From: an uncultured Moraxellaceae bacterium
Lineage (GTDB): Bacteria; Pseudomonadota; Gammaproteobacteria; Pseudomonadales; Moraxellaceae
DNA: 17,844 nt
NCBI GenBank assembly: GCA_937952925.1
Contig: CALFYA010000355.1
Coordinates: 1-17,844, forward strand
Direction of reading: 5' to 3'
The number at the start of each line of letters is the position of its first letter. Position 1 is the first letter of the stretch. The notes under the pieces are model-generated. The model was not told where the DNA came from, ran no database searches, and was given only the letters and a program-made list of their open reading frames with translations. Below are positions 5,070 through 12,787 of this stretch, in pieces. Made by a program: the position numbers and the translations under genes.

Positions 5070-6688
5070 CTAATGCCGCTGCACTCGTCAAACGGCTCGG
5101 TGAGCTTAAATCCGAGCGCCAAACCCACGAGAGCGTGTGGGAGGAGTGCTATCGCTTTGGCTGTCCTGAGCGTCTGCAATCATTCAGTGCTGGTCATTTG
5201 AGCGGCTATGACACTGAGCGCAAGAAGGCGCGTGCTGATTTGGTTGATAGCACTGCTGCATCGTCGGTGCAGTTGCTGGTGTCAAGCATCATGAGTGGCG
5301 CAACGCCACCTAATGCGCTGTGGTTTAGCATTGTGCCGAGTGGCAAAGATCCAGATGAAACAATCCAAGATGAAGGTGAGCGGTGGCTTGATGCTGCTGC
5401 TAAGTTTATCTGGCAGAACATTCATGGATCAAACTTTGACGCGGAAGCATTTGAAGCCACAACTGACGGTGTTGTTGCTGGCTGGCTGGCTCTCTACATC
5501 GACGTGGATCGAACCAAGGGCGGCTACACGTTTGAAGCGTGGCCTATTGCATCGTGCTACATCGCATCAACTCGCGCTGATGGGCGCATCGACACGATCT
5601 ATCGTGAGCACCAACTGACTGCTGCACAGTGCATCGACAAATATGGTCAAGATGCTGTCAGTGAGCGCATTCGCAAGCTGGCAGAAAAGACTCCTGATGC
5701 CAAGGTCAACATCTTGCACGTCATCGAGCCGCGCCCAGAGCCGCACGGCGTTATCGACAAAAAGCTGCCGTTTGCGTCGTATCACATCGAGATCGAAGGC
5801 AGGCACACGCTTAAAGAGTCGGGCTATCACGAATTCCCTTGCGCTGTGGCACGGTGGCGACGTATCCCCAGCAGTGTGTATGCCGAGGGGCAAATGTCCG
5901 TCGCGCTGCCTGACGCCAAGACAGCCAACAAACTCGCAACTCAGACCCTGCAATACGGTGATTTGGCAATCGGTGGGATGTGGATTGCTGAGGATGACGG
6001 CGTGCTCAATCCTGCTACGGTGCGCATTGGTGCGCGTCGGGTGATCGTTGCTAATAGCGTCGAATCCATGAAGCCACTCACCAGTGGCCTGAATTTTGAA
6101 GTCGCTGAGTGGATGCTCAAGGGCGTGCAAGCCAACATCCGGCGTAACTTGATGGCTGATCAGTTGCAGATGCAAGACAGCCCACAGATGACTGCAACCG
6201 AGGTCAATGTGCGTGTCGATCTGATCCGTCAACAGCTAGGGCCAATCTATGGCCGGTGGCAATCCGAATATCTTACCCCACTGCTTGAGCGGTGCTTTGG
6301 TCTTGCGCTGCGTGCTGGTCAACTCGGTCAACCGCCTGAGTCGCTGATGGGGCGCGATCTGCAAATCAAATTCCAATCGCCATTGGCTCGCGCTCAACGT
6401 CTTGAGGACGTGGTGGCGATTGAGCGATTCAGTGCTGGCGCTGCAAACATGGCGCAGGCCAATCCAGACATCTTGGACAACATCGACTTTGACGCAGCGA
6501 CACGACTGTACGGGCAAGGCTTGGGTGTGCCTGCTGCGGTGCTGCGTAGTGCTGATGACTTGCAAGCCTATCGTGAGCGCAAAGCACAGGCGACACAACA
6601 GGCTCAACAGCAACAGCAACAAATGGCGCTACAGCAAAAGGCTGGTGAAGCGGCGATTGATGCAACGGCACAGGAGGTGATGGCATGA
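5066..6688 (+). CDS. Portal / head-tail connector protein, T7 gp8-like
   Basis: The 540-residue protein belongs to the T7-type head-to-tail connector family. A ring of 12 such subunits sits at one capsid vertex, passes DNA in and out, and nucleates head assembly. Visible family features are the start (LVKRLGELKSERQTHESVWEEC), the block DSTAASSVQLLVSSIMSGATPPNALWF (about residues 61-87), the conserved TATEVNVR segment and PLARAQRLEDVVAIE near residue 435. Length matches T7 gp8 (536). The C-terminus (about 508-530) is glutamine-rich, a common low-complexity end in this family. It overlaps genes on both sides by ATGA, and a strong AGGAGGTG near its end serves the next gene. Confidence 0.95.
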   Translation: MTNAAALVKRLGELKSERQTHESVWEECYRFGCPERLQSFSAGHLSGYDTERKKARADLVDSTAASSVQLLVSSIMSGATPPNALWFSIVPSGKDPDETIQDEGERWLDAAAKFIWQNIHGSNFDAEAFEATTDGVVAGWLALYIDVDRTKGGYTFEAWPIASCYIASTRADGRIDTIYREHQLTAAQCIDKYGQDAVSERIRKLAEKTPDAKVNILHVIEPRPEPHGVIDKKLPFASYHIEIEGRHTLKESGYHEFPCAVARWRRIPSSVYAEGQMSVALPDAKTANKLATQTLQYGDLAIGGMWIAEDDGVLNPATVRIGARRVIVANSVESMKPLTSGLNFEVAEWMLKGVQANIRRNLMADQLQMQDSPQMTATEVNVRVDLIRQQLGPIYGRWQSEYLTPLLERCFGLALRAGQLGQPPESLMGRDLQIKFQSPLARAQRLEDVVAIERFSAGAANMAQANPDILDNIDFDAATRLYGQGLGVPAAVLRSADDLQAYRERKAQATQQAQQQQQQMALQQKAGEAAIDATAQEVMA

Positions 6689-6936
6689 CCGACCAACGCG
6701 CCACACCACAGGACTACCAATACCTGTTTGAGCTATCTGGGTCGGTCGGGGAGCGTGTGCTCAATGACCTGATGCGTCGGTTTAGCACGCAAGACACCTA
6801 TGTGCGCGGTGGTCACGAAGCCGAGCGCGAGTCGTGCTATCGGGCTGGTCGGCGCTCAGTCGTCGAGCATCTGGTTAAACAAATCAACTTAGCAAATGGG
6901 GTTAAAGATGATCCGGTATCTGAATCTGATGAGTGA
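6685..6936 (+). CDS. Bbp19-like small phage protein
   Basis: This 83-residue protein resembles the small family named for Bbp19 of Bordetella phage BPP-1: YQYLFELSGSVGERVLNDLMRRF, then a DTYVRGGHEAERESCYRAGRRSVVEHLVKQI block. Such genes are typically found between portal and scaffold or capsid genes of temperate podoviruses, as here. Their biochemical role is not known to me. A strong ribosome-binding site (AGGAGGTG) precedes the ATG, which overlaps the portal stop. It supports kinship of this virion module with BPP-1-like phages and not with T7 itself. Confidence 0.8.
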   Translation: MTDQRATPQDYQYLFELSGSVGERVLNDLMRRFSTQDTYVRGGHEAERESCYRAGRRSVVEHLVKQINLANGVKDDPVSESDE

Positions 6937-7699
6937 GGAAGGCGGCGATGGAACAAATGGCGGCGGCGCTCCAGCTACTAATGCTCCTGCTGGCTCTGTG
7001 CTGGCTACTGTGGCTGCACAGCAAGGACAACAACAGCAGCAACAAGACGACCCCAACGCATGGCTGCCCGAAAAGTTCCGCGTCAAAGGTGCTGATGATG
7101 CGCTTGATGTGGGCGCGTCTGCTCAAAAGCTCGCAGAAGCCTACAAGCACATGGAAACACGCTTGGGTTCAGGTGATGCGCCGCCTAAATCGCCTGACGA
7201 ATATGACGTTAAAAGCGAGAAGTTTGATTTTGCTGAGTTCAAAGCAGATGAAGCAAATCAAGCCTTTCTCAAGTCTGCACATGCCAAGGGTCTGACCAAC
7301 GCTCAGGTCGAGTTTGTGCTCGGTGAGTATTTTGAGCGTGCGCCTGCGCTGGTGGCTGGCGCTGGCCAACTCGACAACGACGCGGTGATGAACACGCTGC
7401 GCAGCGAGTGGGGTGATAAGACCGATGCAAACATGGCGCTCGCTGCCAAAGCTGCATTGGCTGCTGGTTTTACCGCAGAGCAGCTTGCTGCACCCGAGTT
7501 TAACAATCCTGCATTGATCAAGCTGGCTGCATTTTTTGGTGGTCAGTTGGGCGAGGATCAGCCGCCAAGCGGTGGTGGCGTATCAGCGGAAAGCATCCAA
7601 GACATGCTCGCGTCCGAAGCCTACATGAATCCAAAACACCCCGATCATCGCCGTGTGCATGAGCAGGTCACCAAGCATTACGCGCAAGCGTACAAGTAA
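6929..7699 (+). CDS. Capsid assembly scaffolding protein, T7 gp9-like
   Basis: The acidic, helical product of about 256 residues lies between portal and capsid genes, the scaffold position. Scaffolds guide capsid subunits into a procapsid and leave before DNA fills it. After a flexible Gly/Ala start and a glutamine run (AAQQGQQQQQQDD), DDPNAWLPEKFRVKGADDALDVGASAQKLAEAYKHMETRLG is the recognisable family block. The end (DHRRVHEQVTKHYAQAYK) is a short basic helix like those that bind coat protein. The frame is open from ATG 6896 and ATG 6908. ATG 6929, giving MSEEGGDG, is chosen as typical for scaffolds and because it overlaps the upstream gene by only eight bases, though it lacks a strong ribosome-binding site. 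Confidence 0.85.
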   Translation: MSEEGGDGTNGGGAPATNAPAGSVLATVAAQQGQQQQQQDDPNAWLPEKFRVKGADDALDVGASAQKLAEAYKHMETRLGSGDAPPKSPDEYDVKSEKFDFAEFKADEANQAFLKSAHAKGLTNAQVEFVLGEYFERAPALVAGAGQLDNDAVMNTLRSEWGDKTDANMALAAKAALAAGFTAEQLAAPEFNNPALIKLAAFFGGQLGEDQPPSGGGVSAESIQDMLASEAYMNPKHPDHRRVHEQVTKHYAQAYK

Positions 7700-7832
7700 C
7701 AACAGGCCGAACGTGGCGGTTCGACAACCTGCAAGCCCGTCAGCACTGCGCCAAGGTGCTGACGTGTAGGGTCTGGAAACAGGCAACCCGATAGGCAAAG
7801 CAAACATCAATCTATCGTGAGGATTTGTAATC
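7700..7832 (+). promoter_or_regulatory. Structured leader upstream of the capsid gene
   Basis: This 133-base untranslated gap holds three possible hairpins in a row: CGAAC/GTTCG (7708-7712 with 7719-7723), a perfect 9-base-pair stem CGTCAGCAC/GTGCTGACG (7738-7746 with 7756-7764, 9-base loop), and GGGT-CTG closed by a GAAA tetraloop with CAG-GCA-ACCC (7769-7789). None has a T run, so they are not terminators. The capsid ribosome-binding site (GAGGA, 7819-7823) is left unpaired. A role in mRNA processing, stability or translation of the most abundant protein is inferred. Confidence 0.55.
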
Positions 7833-8732
7833 ATGCCGATTACCAACCAAGACAACATCACCGCCGCGTTTGTACGTCAGTTCCATGACACATTCGAGGT
7901 GGCGTGTCAGCAAATGACCAGCCGACTCATGGGCATCTGTAACGACCGTGGGGCAATCGAAGGCGCGTCATTCACCATCAACGACATGGGGTCGGTGGAA
8001 ATGGTCGATAACCCGACCCGTTTCGGTGCGACCACACTGACCATTCCAGACGCTGGCACTCGCTTGGCAACCATGATTGACGCAAACCTGTTTGTGCCAA
8101 TCGAGCCAATCGACTTGCCCAAGCTCAAAGCCAATCCGCAAGACAAGTACATGAAGCTGATGATTGCTGCGCGTAATCGTCGGTGGGACAAAGCGATTTA
8201 CCGCGCTGCTGTCGATGCGATTAACCGCAAGACTGTGGATGGTGAAGCCTACACCAGCACCGCATTGCCCAGTGGTCAGAAGATTCTGGCAGGTGGTACT
8301 GGCTTCACTAAAGCCAAAATTCTCGCTGCTCGCAAAATCTTCCAAGCCAACAATGTCGGTGTGGAGCAGGGCGAAGAACTGTACATGGTCTATGACAGCA
8401 ACATGATGGCGCAAATCTTGGCAGACACCACGCTGACCAGTGCTGACTTCATGGCGGTCAAGATGCTCCAAGAGGGCAACGTGGACGGCAAGTGGTGCGG
8501 TTTTAACTGGATTCCCTACGAGTTGCTCGACAACGGCGCAGGCGGTGCAACTGAGCGCAAAGCGGTGGCAATGACCCGCGATGCAGTGCATTTCGGTCGC
8601 GGCATCAACTGGGATTTCAGCATCGACAAGCGTCCTGACCTGCAAAACCTGATGCAGTTGGGTGCAAAAATGTCGGTCGGCTCCGGTCGTGCCAACGAAA
8701 AGAAAGTCGTCACCATCGACTTTGTTGTCTAA
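7833..8732 (+). CDS. Major capsid protein
   Basis: The 299-residue protein is the shell protein, by position after the scaffold and by resemblance to the capsid family of BPP-1-like podoviruses. Recognisable parts are the start ITNQDNITAAFVRQFHDTFEVACQQ, a glycine-rich beta segment (SFTINDMGSVEMVDNPTRFG), and DANLFVPIEPIDLPKLKANPQDKYM, followed by helices with AARNRRWDKAIYRAAVDAI. The HK97-type fold is expected for such coat proteins but cannot be shown by eye. GAGGA lies 9 bases before the ATG. It has its own structured leader and a strong terminator directly after its stop, consistent with separate control for high expression. Confidence 0.88.
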   Translation: MPITNQDNITAAFVRQFHDTFEVACQQMTSRLMGICNDRGAIEGASFTINDMGSVEMVDNPTRFGATTLTIPDAGTRLATMIDANLFVPIEPIDLPKLKANPQDKYMKLMIAARNRRWDKAIYRAAVDAINRKTVDGEAYTSTALPSGQKILAGGTGFTKAKILAARKIFQANNVGVEQGEELYMVYDSNMMAQILADTTLTSADFMAVKMLQEGNVDGKWCGFNWIPYELLDNGAGGATERKAVAMTRDAVHFGRGINWDFSIDKRPDLQNLMQLGAKMSVGSGRANEKKVVTIDFVV

Positions 8733-8742
8733 CCCCCCCCTT

Positions 8743-8774
8743 CCTCTGTCCGCTTCGGTGGGCAGGGGTTTTTT
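8743..8774 (+). terminator. Strong intrinsic terminator after the capsid gene
   Basis: CCTCTGTCCGC (8743-8753) pairs with GTGGGCAGGGG (8758-8768) through 11 base pairs, including G-T wobbles, closed by a TTCG (UUCG) tetraloop and followed by six T residues (8769-8774). It starts 10 bases after the capsid stop, behind a run of eight C. Genes downstream would be transcribed by read-through or antitermination. Confidence 0.9.
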
Positions 8775-8796
8775 ATGACCTCAGAGTGATTTGATC

Positions 8797-9297
8797 ATGC
8801 AAAAGTTTATTGGTGTGAAGTTGATCGCAGCAGTAGCAATGACTGCGCTGGCTTACCATGAGTACCGTGGTTGGAATTTAGCAGACGGCAAAGACCCGAA
8901 TGCTGAGGGTTATTTGGTTGAATACGAGCCAGACCCTAATTCGCCGCCTAACCACGAAAATCACGCTGGCTATATTAGTTGGTCGCCTAAGCATGTTTTT
9001 GAAGATGCTTATCGTCCAATCAACGGCATGACATTCGGCTTAGCAATCGAAGCCCTTAAGCGTGGTCATAAGGTGGCGCGTGCTGGCTGGAATGGCAAGG
9101 GCATGTGGCTGATTCTTACGCATGGTCGGGTGATCAATAACATTGAGCCTAACAGTTTTTACGAACGCTGCGGCTTTGAAGCTCCTGTCACCATTTGCAG
9201 TCACATCGACATGAAGGCGGCTGATGGCTCTATGGTTGTCGGTTGGCTCGCAAGCCAAACTGACATGCTCGCCGAAGATTGGTCGATTGTGGAGTAA
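8797..9297 (+). CDS. Tad2-like (DUF2829) anti-Thoeris protein fused to unknown phage domain
   Basis: The 166-residue product has two parts. Residues 78-166 (MTFGLAIEALKRGHKVARAGWNGKGMWL, ending WLASQTDMLAEDWSIVE) are a full DUF2829 domain. Characterised members, called Tad2, are phage sponges that bind the cyclic ADP-ribose signals made by Thoeris TIR enzymes and so block immunity in the infected cell. Residues 1-73 (FIGVKLIAAVAMTALAYHEYRGWNL, EGYLVEYE, GYISWSPKHVFEDAY) resemble a small phage domain of unknown function. An in-frame ATG at 9028 starts exactly at the Tad2 domain. The gene sits just behind the capsid terminator and before the tail genes, a cargo (moron) position. ATG 8797 is preferred to TTG 8791. 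Anti-defence function is inferred from family only. Confidence 0.85.
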   Translation: MQKFIGVKLIAAVAMTALAYHEYRGWNLADGKDPNAEGYLVEYEPDPNSPPNHENHAGYISWSPKHVFEDAYRPINGMTFGLAIEALKRGHKVARAGWNGKGMWLILTHGRVINNIEPNSFYERCGFEAPVTICSHIDMKAADGSMVVGWLASQTDMLAEDWSIVE

Positions 9298-9299
9298 TC

Positions 9300-9860
9300 A
9301 TGCCCGCATCAAACGTCACGATCTGCAACGCTGCACTAGCCACGCTTGGTGAGCAAACCATTGCATCACTCGACGAGCCGACCAATCGTGCGCGTTTGTG
9401 CAAAGACCTGTATGAACCTGCGCGGCAAATGCTGCTGCGCATGCACCCTTGGAACTGTGCGACAAAGCGCGTATTGCTTGCGCCACTGCTGGACAAGCCT
9501 GCGTTTGGCTACAGCGCACAATTCCAACTGCCTGATGATTTTATTCGGGTGCAATCCGTCAATACCCAAGACTATGTGGTCGAGGGTCAAAAGCTGCTGG
9601 CCAGTGAGCCAGAGATCCAACTGATCTACACCTACAACAACGACAACGAAGCATCGTGGGACTCTATGCTGATCGAAGCCATGTCGCTGCTGATGGCTGC
9701 AAAGCTGACCAAGGCGCTGACAGGCTCAACCACTGATGCAGACATGCGCGAAGCTGCACTCTCGCAATTCCTCAAACGCGCCCGCGCTGTCGATAGCCAA
9801 GAGCAGCCGATGATGCAGATTGACTCCATGAACTCAGGCTTTCTGGACGTGAGGTACTGA
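9300..9860 (+). CDS. Tail tubular protein A, T7 gp11-like adaptor
   Basis: This 186-residue protein matches the podovirus head-tail adaptor family in length (T7 gp11 is 196) and in features: CNAALATLGEQTIASLDEPTNRARLCKDLYEPARQMLLRMHPWNCATKR at the start, FQLPDDFIRV in the middle, and ASWDSMLIEAMSLLMAAKLTKALTG near the end. A 12-fold ring of such proteins docks under the portal and links it to the nozzle. The open frame extends upstream to 9279, but ATG 9300 has GGAG five bases before it and starts right after the previous stop. One base separates it from the nozzle gene. Confidence 0.9.
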   Translation: MPASNVTICNAALATLGEQTIASLDEPTNRARLCKDLYEPARQMLLRMHPWNCATKRVLLAPLLDKPAFGYSAQFQLPDDFIRVQSVNTQDYVVEGQKLLASEPEIQLIYTYNNDNEASWDSMLIEAMSLLMAAKLTKALTGSTTDADMREAALSQFLKRARAVDSQEQPMMQIDSMNSGFLDVRY

Positions 9861-9861
9861 G

Positions 9862-11877
9862 ATGGCGAAGGCGAAGATCCAGAAATCCAACTTTACCGCC
9901 GGTGAGCTGTCGGACGAATTATTCACGCGGACGGATATTACTCAGTACGCCAATGGTGCGCGGCAACTGCTGAACGTGTTGCCAGTGGTGGAGGGTGGCG
10001 TGAAGGCTCGCCCAGGGACAGTCAATCTGTACACCATGTCGTTTGAAGATTATCCGCTGCGCATCGTGCCTTTTGATCTGGGCAAGTCGCCACGATTTTT
10101 GGTGATCTTTTGCATTAACAAGCTGCGCGTGATCAATGCGAGCACCGGTGCGATGGTGTTCGAGTCGTTGGGCACTGGCTATCAAGCGTCCGATCTACTT
10201 TCTATTGCACAGCAGGGTTTGAGCATGTGGATTGCTTGTAGCAGTGGCACGTTGCCCATTCGCTGGCTGCGAGCGTCTGATGACTTTGTGACGTGGGATT
10301 TTGACGACTTCCCAGTAGACACGCCGCCGTTTGCAGAGCTTAACGCCACACCAGAAGTAGACATCAAGCCAACGGGCAAAGAGGTGGGCATCAATGTCTT
10401 TTTGGAGTCTTATGTTGAGCCACCACCCGGCTATGATCCATTGGTTGATCCACCACTAACTTATCCTGATGTATGGGTTGCTGGTGATGTGGGCAAGTAC
10501 GTTTCAATCAATGGCGGTCTGGTCAAGATCACCAGTTTTGTCGATACCAAGAAGGTGCAGGGTCGAGTGCTGTATGCACTCACCGCAGACGTGGCAGCAA
10601 TCGCCGGATCGTGGGTGCTCAAAGAATCGGTGTGGACGGAAGCGGAAGGCTACCCGACCTGCATCACTCACTTTAAGCAGCGTCTTGTTGCTGCTGCCAC
10701 GCCCAAGCGCCCAAACCACATTTGGTTTAGTCGTATCGGTGACGAGCGCAATTTCCAACTGACCACGCTTGATGCTGATGCGTTTGAGGTTGTGCCGTCA
10801 TCATCCCGACCAAACCGCGTGGTGCATCTTGGTGCGCTGCGTGATGGCGTGGTGGCACTCACAACAACTAATGAGTTTTTTATCAGTGGTAGCGGCAATC
10901 CACTGACCCCCACCACAGTGACAGCGGTCGAGCAAACGTCATATGGTGCAGACGAGCGCGTTATCCCCATCCGCATCAGCAATGAGTTGCTGTTTACCCA
11001 ACGCGGCGGTATGCGCTTGCGTGCTATGTCATACCGGTATGAGGTGGATGGTCTGATCGCTGAGGACTTATCCGCTTTGGCTGCCCACATTCCACAGAAC
11101 AATGGCGGGATCAAAAACATCTGTTATCAGCAAGAGCCTGATCAGATTGTGTGGTGCGTGATGAATAACGGGAGCTTGGCATCTTGCACGCTCAACCGTG
11201 ATCAGCAAGTGATTGCATGGGCGCGTCATGATTTTGAGGGTAGCGCCCAAGCTTACGACATGTGTGTCACATCAGACGATACCGCGTATTTGTTGATTGC
11301 GCGTGGTGACGCGCTAATTGGCGCTCAGGTGTTTGTTGAGCGACTTGACTACAACATGCTGCTCGATGGTGCATTGCTGCGCACAGTCAACAGTAACGCC
11401 GTGACAATCCCAAGCCTGTCGTACTTCAAGCAATCTAGCAAGGTTGGTTGTACTTATGGCTATCGATCAATCGGTGTGACTGCGTCGTCTGAGGTTGCAG
11501 CAACCCTAGAGTCTGGCGTGGTGGCAAATGCCGAATCTGTCTACATCGGCATGAAATACCCATGTCGTGTGCGTCCATTGCCACCCGAACTGTCTGGCGC
11601 TCCGCTCACATCGCTCACCAGCAAGGTGCGTCTGCATAACATCACGCTGGCACTCAAAAACACTGCTGGCATCAAAGTGAATGATGAACTTGTGTCGCTT
11701 AAAGGTGTTGAGCCTTTTGCTTTTGCCAACTCACCAGTCCAACTGTTTAGCGGCTACACCAAAGTTGAGCAGCGCGGATGGGATGATCTGCATGAGCTTG
11801 ACGTGGTTGTTGGTCGTGATGATCCGTACCCGATGCGCATTTTGTCCCTAGTTTATGAGATGAGCGCCAATGATTAG
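9862..11877 (+). CDS. Tail tubular protein B, T7 gp12-like nozzle
   Basis: The 671-residue protein is the podovirus tail nozzle. Six copies form the tube below the adaptor ring through which DNA leaves. The N-terminus is the family hallmark: KSNFTAGELSDELFTRTDITQYANGARQLLNVLPVVEGGVKARPG (about residues 8-52). Later blocks such as YPTCITHFKQRLVAAATPKRPNHIWFSRIGDERNFQ (about 265-300) are also typical. It is somewhat shorter than T7 gp12 (794). GAGG precedes the ATG. The end overlaps the GNAT-like gene by eight bases. Gene order after the gp11-like adaptor matches T7 exactly. Confidence 0.92.
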   Translation: MAKAKIQKSNFTAGELSDELFTRTDITQYANGARQLLNVLPVVEGGVKARPGTVNLYTMSFEDYPLRIVPFDLGKSPRFLVIFCINKLRVINASTGAMVFESLGTGYQASDLLSIAQQGLSMWIACSSGTLPIRWLRASDDFVTWDFDDFPVDTPPFAELNATPEVDIKPTGKEVGINVFLESYVEPPPGYDPLVDPPLTYPDVWVAGDVGKYVSINGGLVKITSFVDTKKVQGRVLYALTADVAAIAGSWVLKESVWTEAEGYPTCITHFKQRLVAAATPKRPNHIWFSRIGDERNFQLTTLDADAFEVVPSSSRPNRVVHLGALRDGVVALTTTNEFFISGSGNPLTPTTVTAVEQTSYGADERVIPIRISNELLFTQRGGMRLRAMSYRYEVDGLIAEDLSALAAHIPQNNGGIKNICYQQEPDQIVWCVMNNGSLASCTLNRDQQVIAWARHDFEGSAQAYDMCVTSDDTAYLLIARGDALIGAQVFVERLDYNMLLDGALLRTVNSNAVTIPSLSYFKQSSKVGCTYGYRSIGVTASSEVAATLESGVVANAESVYIGMKYPCRVRPLPPELSGAPLTSLTSKVRLHNITLALKNTAGIKVNDELVSLKGVEPFAFANSPVQLFSGYTKVEQRGWDDLHELDVVVGRDDPYPMRILSLVYEMSAND

Positions 11878-12316
11878 AGCTGCCACCACCGCCGACATTC
11901 CTGCACTTTTAGAGTTGGGTGATGTGCTGCATCAAGAGTCGCCACGCTATCGGCATCGGTCGTTTGATCGCAACAAAGTAGCAGCGCATTTTCAGGCATG
12001 TATCGACGGCGCTGGCGTGTTGTTTGTAGCCACACATGGGGAGCGCATCATTGGTGGGTTTTGTGGTGGGATTGCTGAGTCGTGGTATGGCGGCGGCAAA
12101 ACGGCGTTTGATTATTCGTTCATGGTGCATCCTGATTATCGCGGTGGCTCAACAGCGTTGCGACTTTACCGAGCGTTTGAGATTTGGGCGCAGAGCATGG
12201 GTGCGGATGTGATTCAGGTAGGCATTACTACAGACGTGCGCGTAGCACAAACCACGCGGTTTTATCACAAGCTGGGTTTGCAAGATGCTGGCGTGATGTT
12301 CGAGAAGGAGATTTGA
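11870..12316 (+). CDS. GNAT-fold protein in the T7 gp13 slot
   Basis: The 148-residue protein looks like a GNAT N-acetyltransferase: the start IRAATTADIPALLELGDVLHQESP, a central strand pair LFVATHGERIIGGFCGGI, motif A region FMVHPDYRGGSTALRLYRAFEIWAQSMGA (about residues 84-112) and the final TTRFYHKLGLQDAG. The acetyl-CoA loop normally reads R/Q-x-x-G-x-G/A. Here R91-G-G-S-T-A96 has serine at the expected glycine, so cofactor binding is uncertain. It lies where T7 has gp13, internal virion protein A, which to my knowledge is related to this fold. It could be a virion assembly protein that no longer catalyses, or an acetyltransferase modifying host or phage proteins. Sequence does not decide. 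Confidence 0.8.
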   Translation: MIRAATTADIPALLELGDVLHQESPRYRHRSFDRNKVAAHFQACIDGAGVLFVATHGERIIGGFCGGIAESWYGGGKTAFDYSFMVHPDYRGGSTALRLYRAFEIWAQSMGADVIQVGITTDVRVAQTTRFYHKLGLQDAGVMFEKEI

Positions 12317-12317
12317 C

Positions 12318-12785
12318 ATGGGTATTGAAACCGCATTGATTGCCGCCGCTGTGGCAGCAACAGGTTCGGCGCTCTACTCAGGCTATACGCAATACCAGAC
12401 TAGCAAGGCTCAGGAAGCTCAAAGCAAAGCTGACGCGGCGGCAGCTGAAGCAAACGGACGGCTCGAAGCTGAAAAGATCCGCAAGCAAGCTGCAATGGTC
12501 AAATCATCCGCCCAAGCTGCTGCTGCTGAAAATGGCCTTAACGTCAACGAAGGTGTGTCTACTGTCATCAATGACCAGATCACACGGGACAGTGAAGAAG
12601 ATGCGTGGTTGTCGATCTTGGGTGCTAAGGATCGCGGCGCTCGAATTGCAGCGGATGGCAAAGCGGCTGCACAAGCAGGGCGCAATGCAATGGTGGGGTC
12701 GGTCATGCAAGCGGGTGCGTCTGCGCTGTCTGGTTATGCTGGCGTTAAGCAGTGGCAGGCTGGTCAAGCCAAGATGGGTAAATAA
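12318..12785 (+). CDS. Internal virion (ejection) protein, T7 gp14-like
   Basis: The 155-residue protein begins with a hydrophobic helix (IETALIAAAVAATGSALYSGYTQY, residues about 3-26) able to insert in a membrane. A long Ala/Gln/Lys/Glu-rich helix (about 27-95) follows, then a Gly/Ala end (GSVMQAGASALSGYAGVKQW). This matches the character of T7 gp14, which leaves the virion and forms a pore in the outer membrane during DNA ejection. T7 gp14 is 196 residues, so this one is short. A strong AAGGAGA ribosome-binding site precedes the ATG. The assignment combines composition with position between the gp13 and gp15 slots. Confidence 0.82.
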   Translation: MGIETALIAAAVAATGSALYSGYTQYQTSKAQEAQSKADAAAAEANGRLEAEKIRKQAAMVKSSAQAAAAENGLNVNEGVSTVINDQITRDSEEDAWLSILGAKDRGARIAADGKAAAQAGRNAMVGSVMQAGASALSGYAGVKQWQAGQAKMGK

Positions 12786-12787
12786 CT

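Noticed and set aside
5567..6232. 221-residue open frame on the - strand inside the portal gene
   Set aside because: It is a shadow of a well-supported portal gene, its product shows no recognisable domain, and no - strand ribosome-binding site or promoter context was seen.
6592..6628. CAA/CAG repeat in the portal gene (and a similar run at 7018-7046 in the scaffold gene)
   Set aside because: These encode glutamine-rich low-complexity segments common in podovirus portal and scaffold proteins. No sign of separate DNA function.
7700..7832. tRNA or terminator in the capsid leader
   Set aside because: No cloverleaf, no CCA-type end and no T run follow the stems, so a regulatory leader is the better description.
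7968..8645. 225-residue open frame on the - strand inside the capsid gene
   Set aside because: It lies fully antisense to the capsid coding sequence and its Cys/His/Val-rich product looks like a codon-bias shadow.
8733..8740. Run of eight C after the capsid stop as a frameshift site
   Set aside because: It follows the TAA stop and no extended downstream frame continues the capsid protein. It more likely belongs to the terminator's upstream flank.
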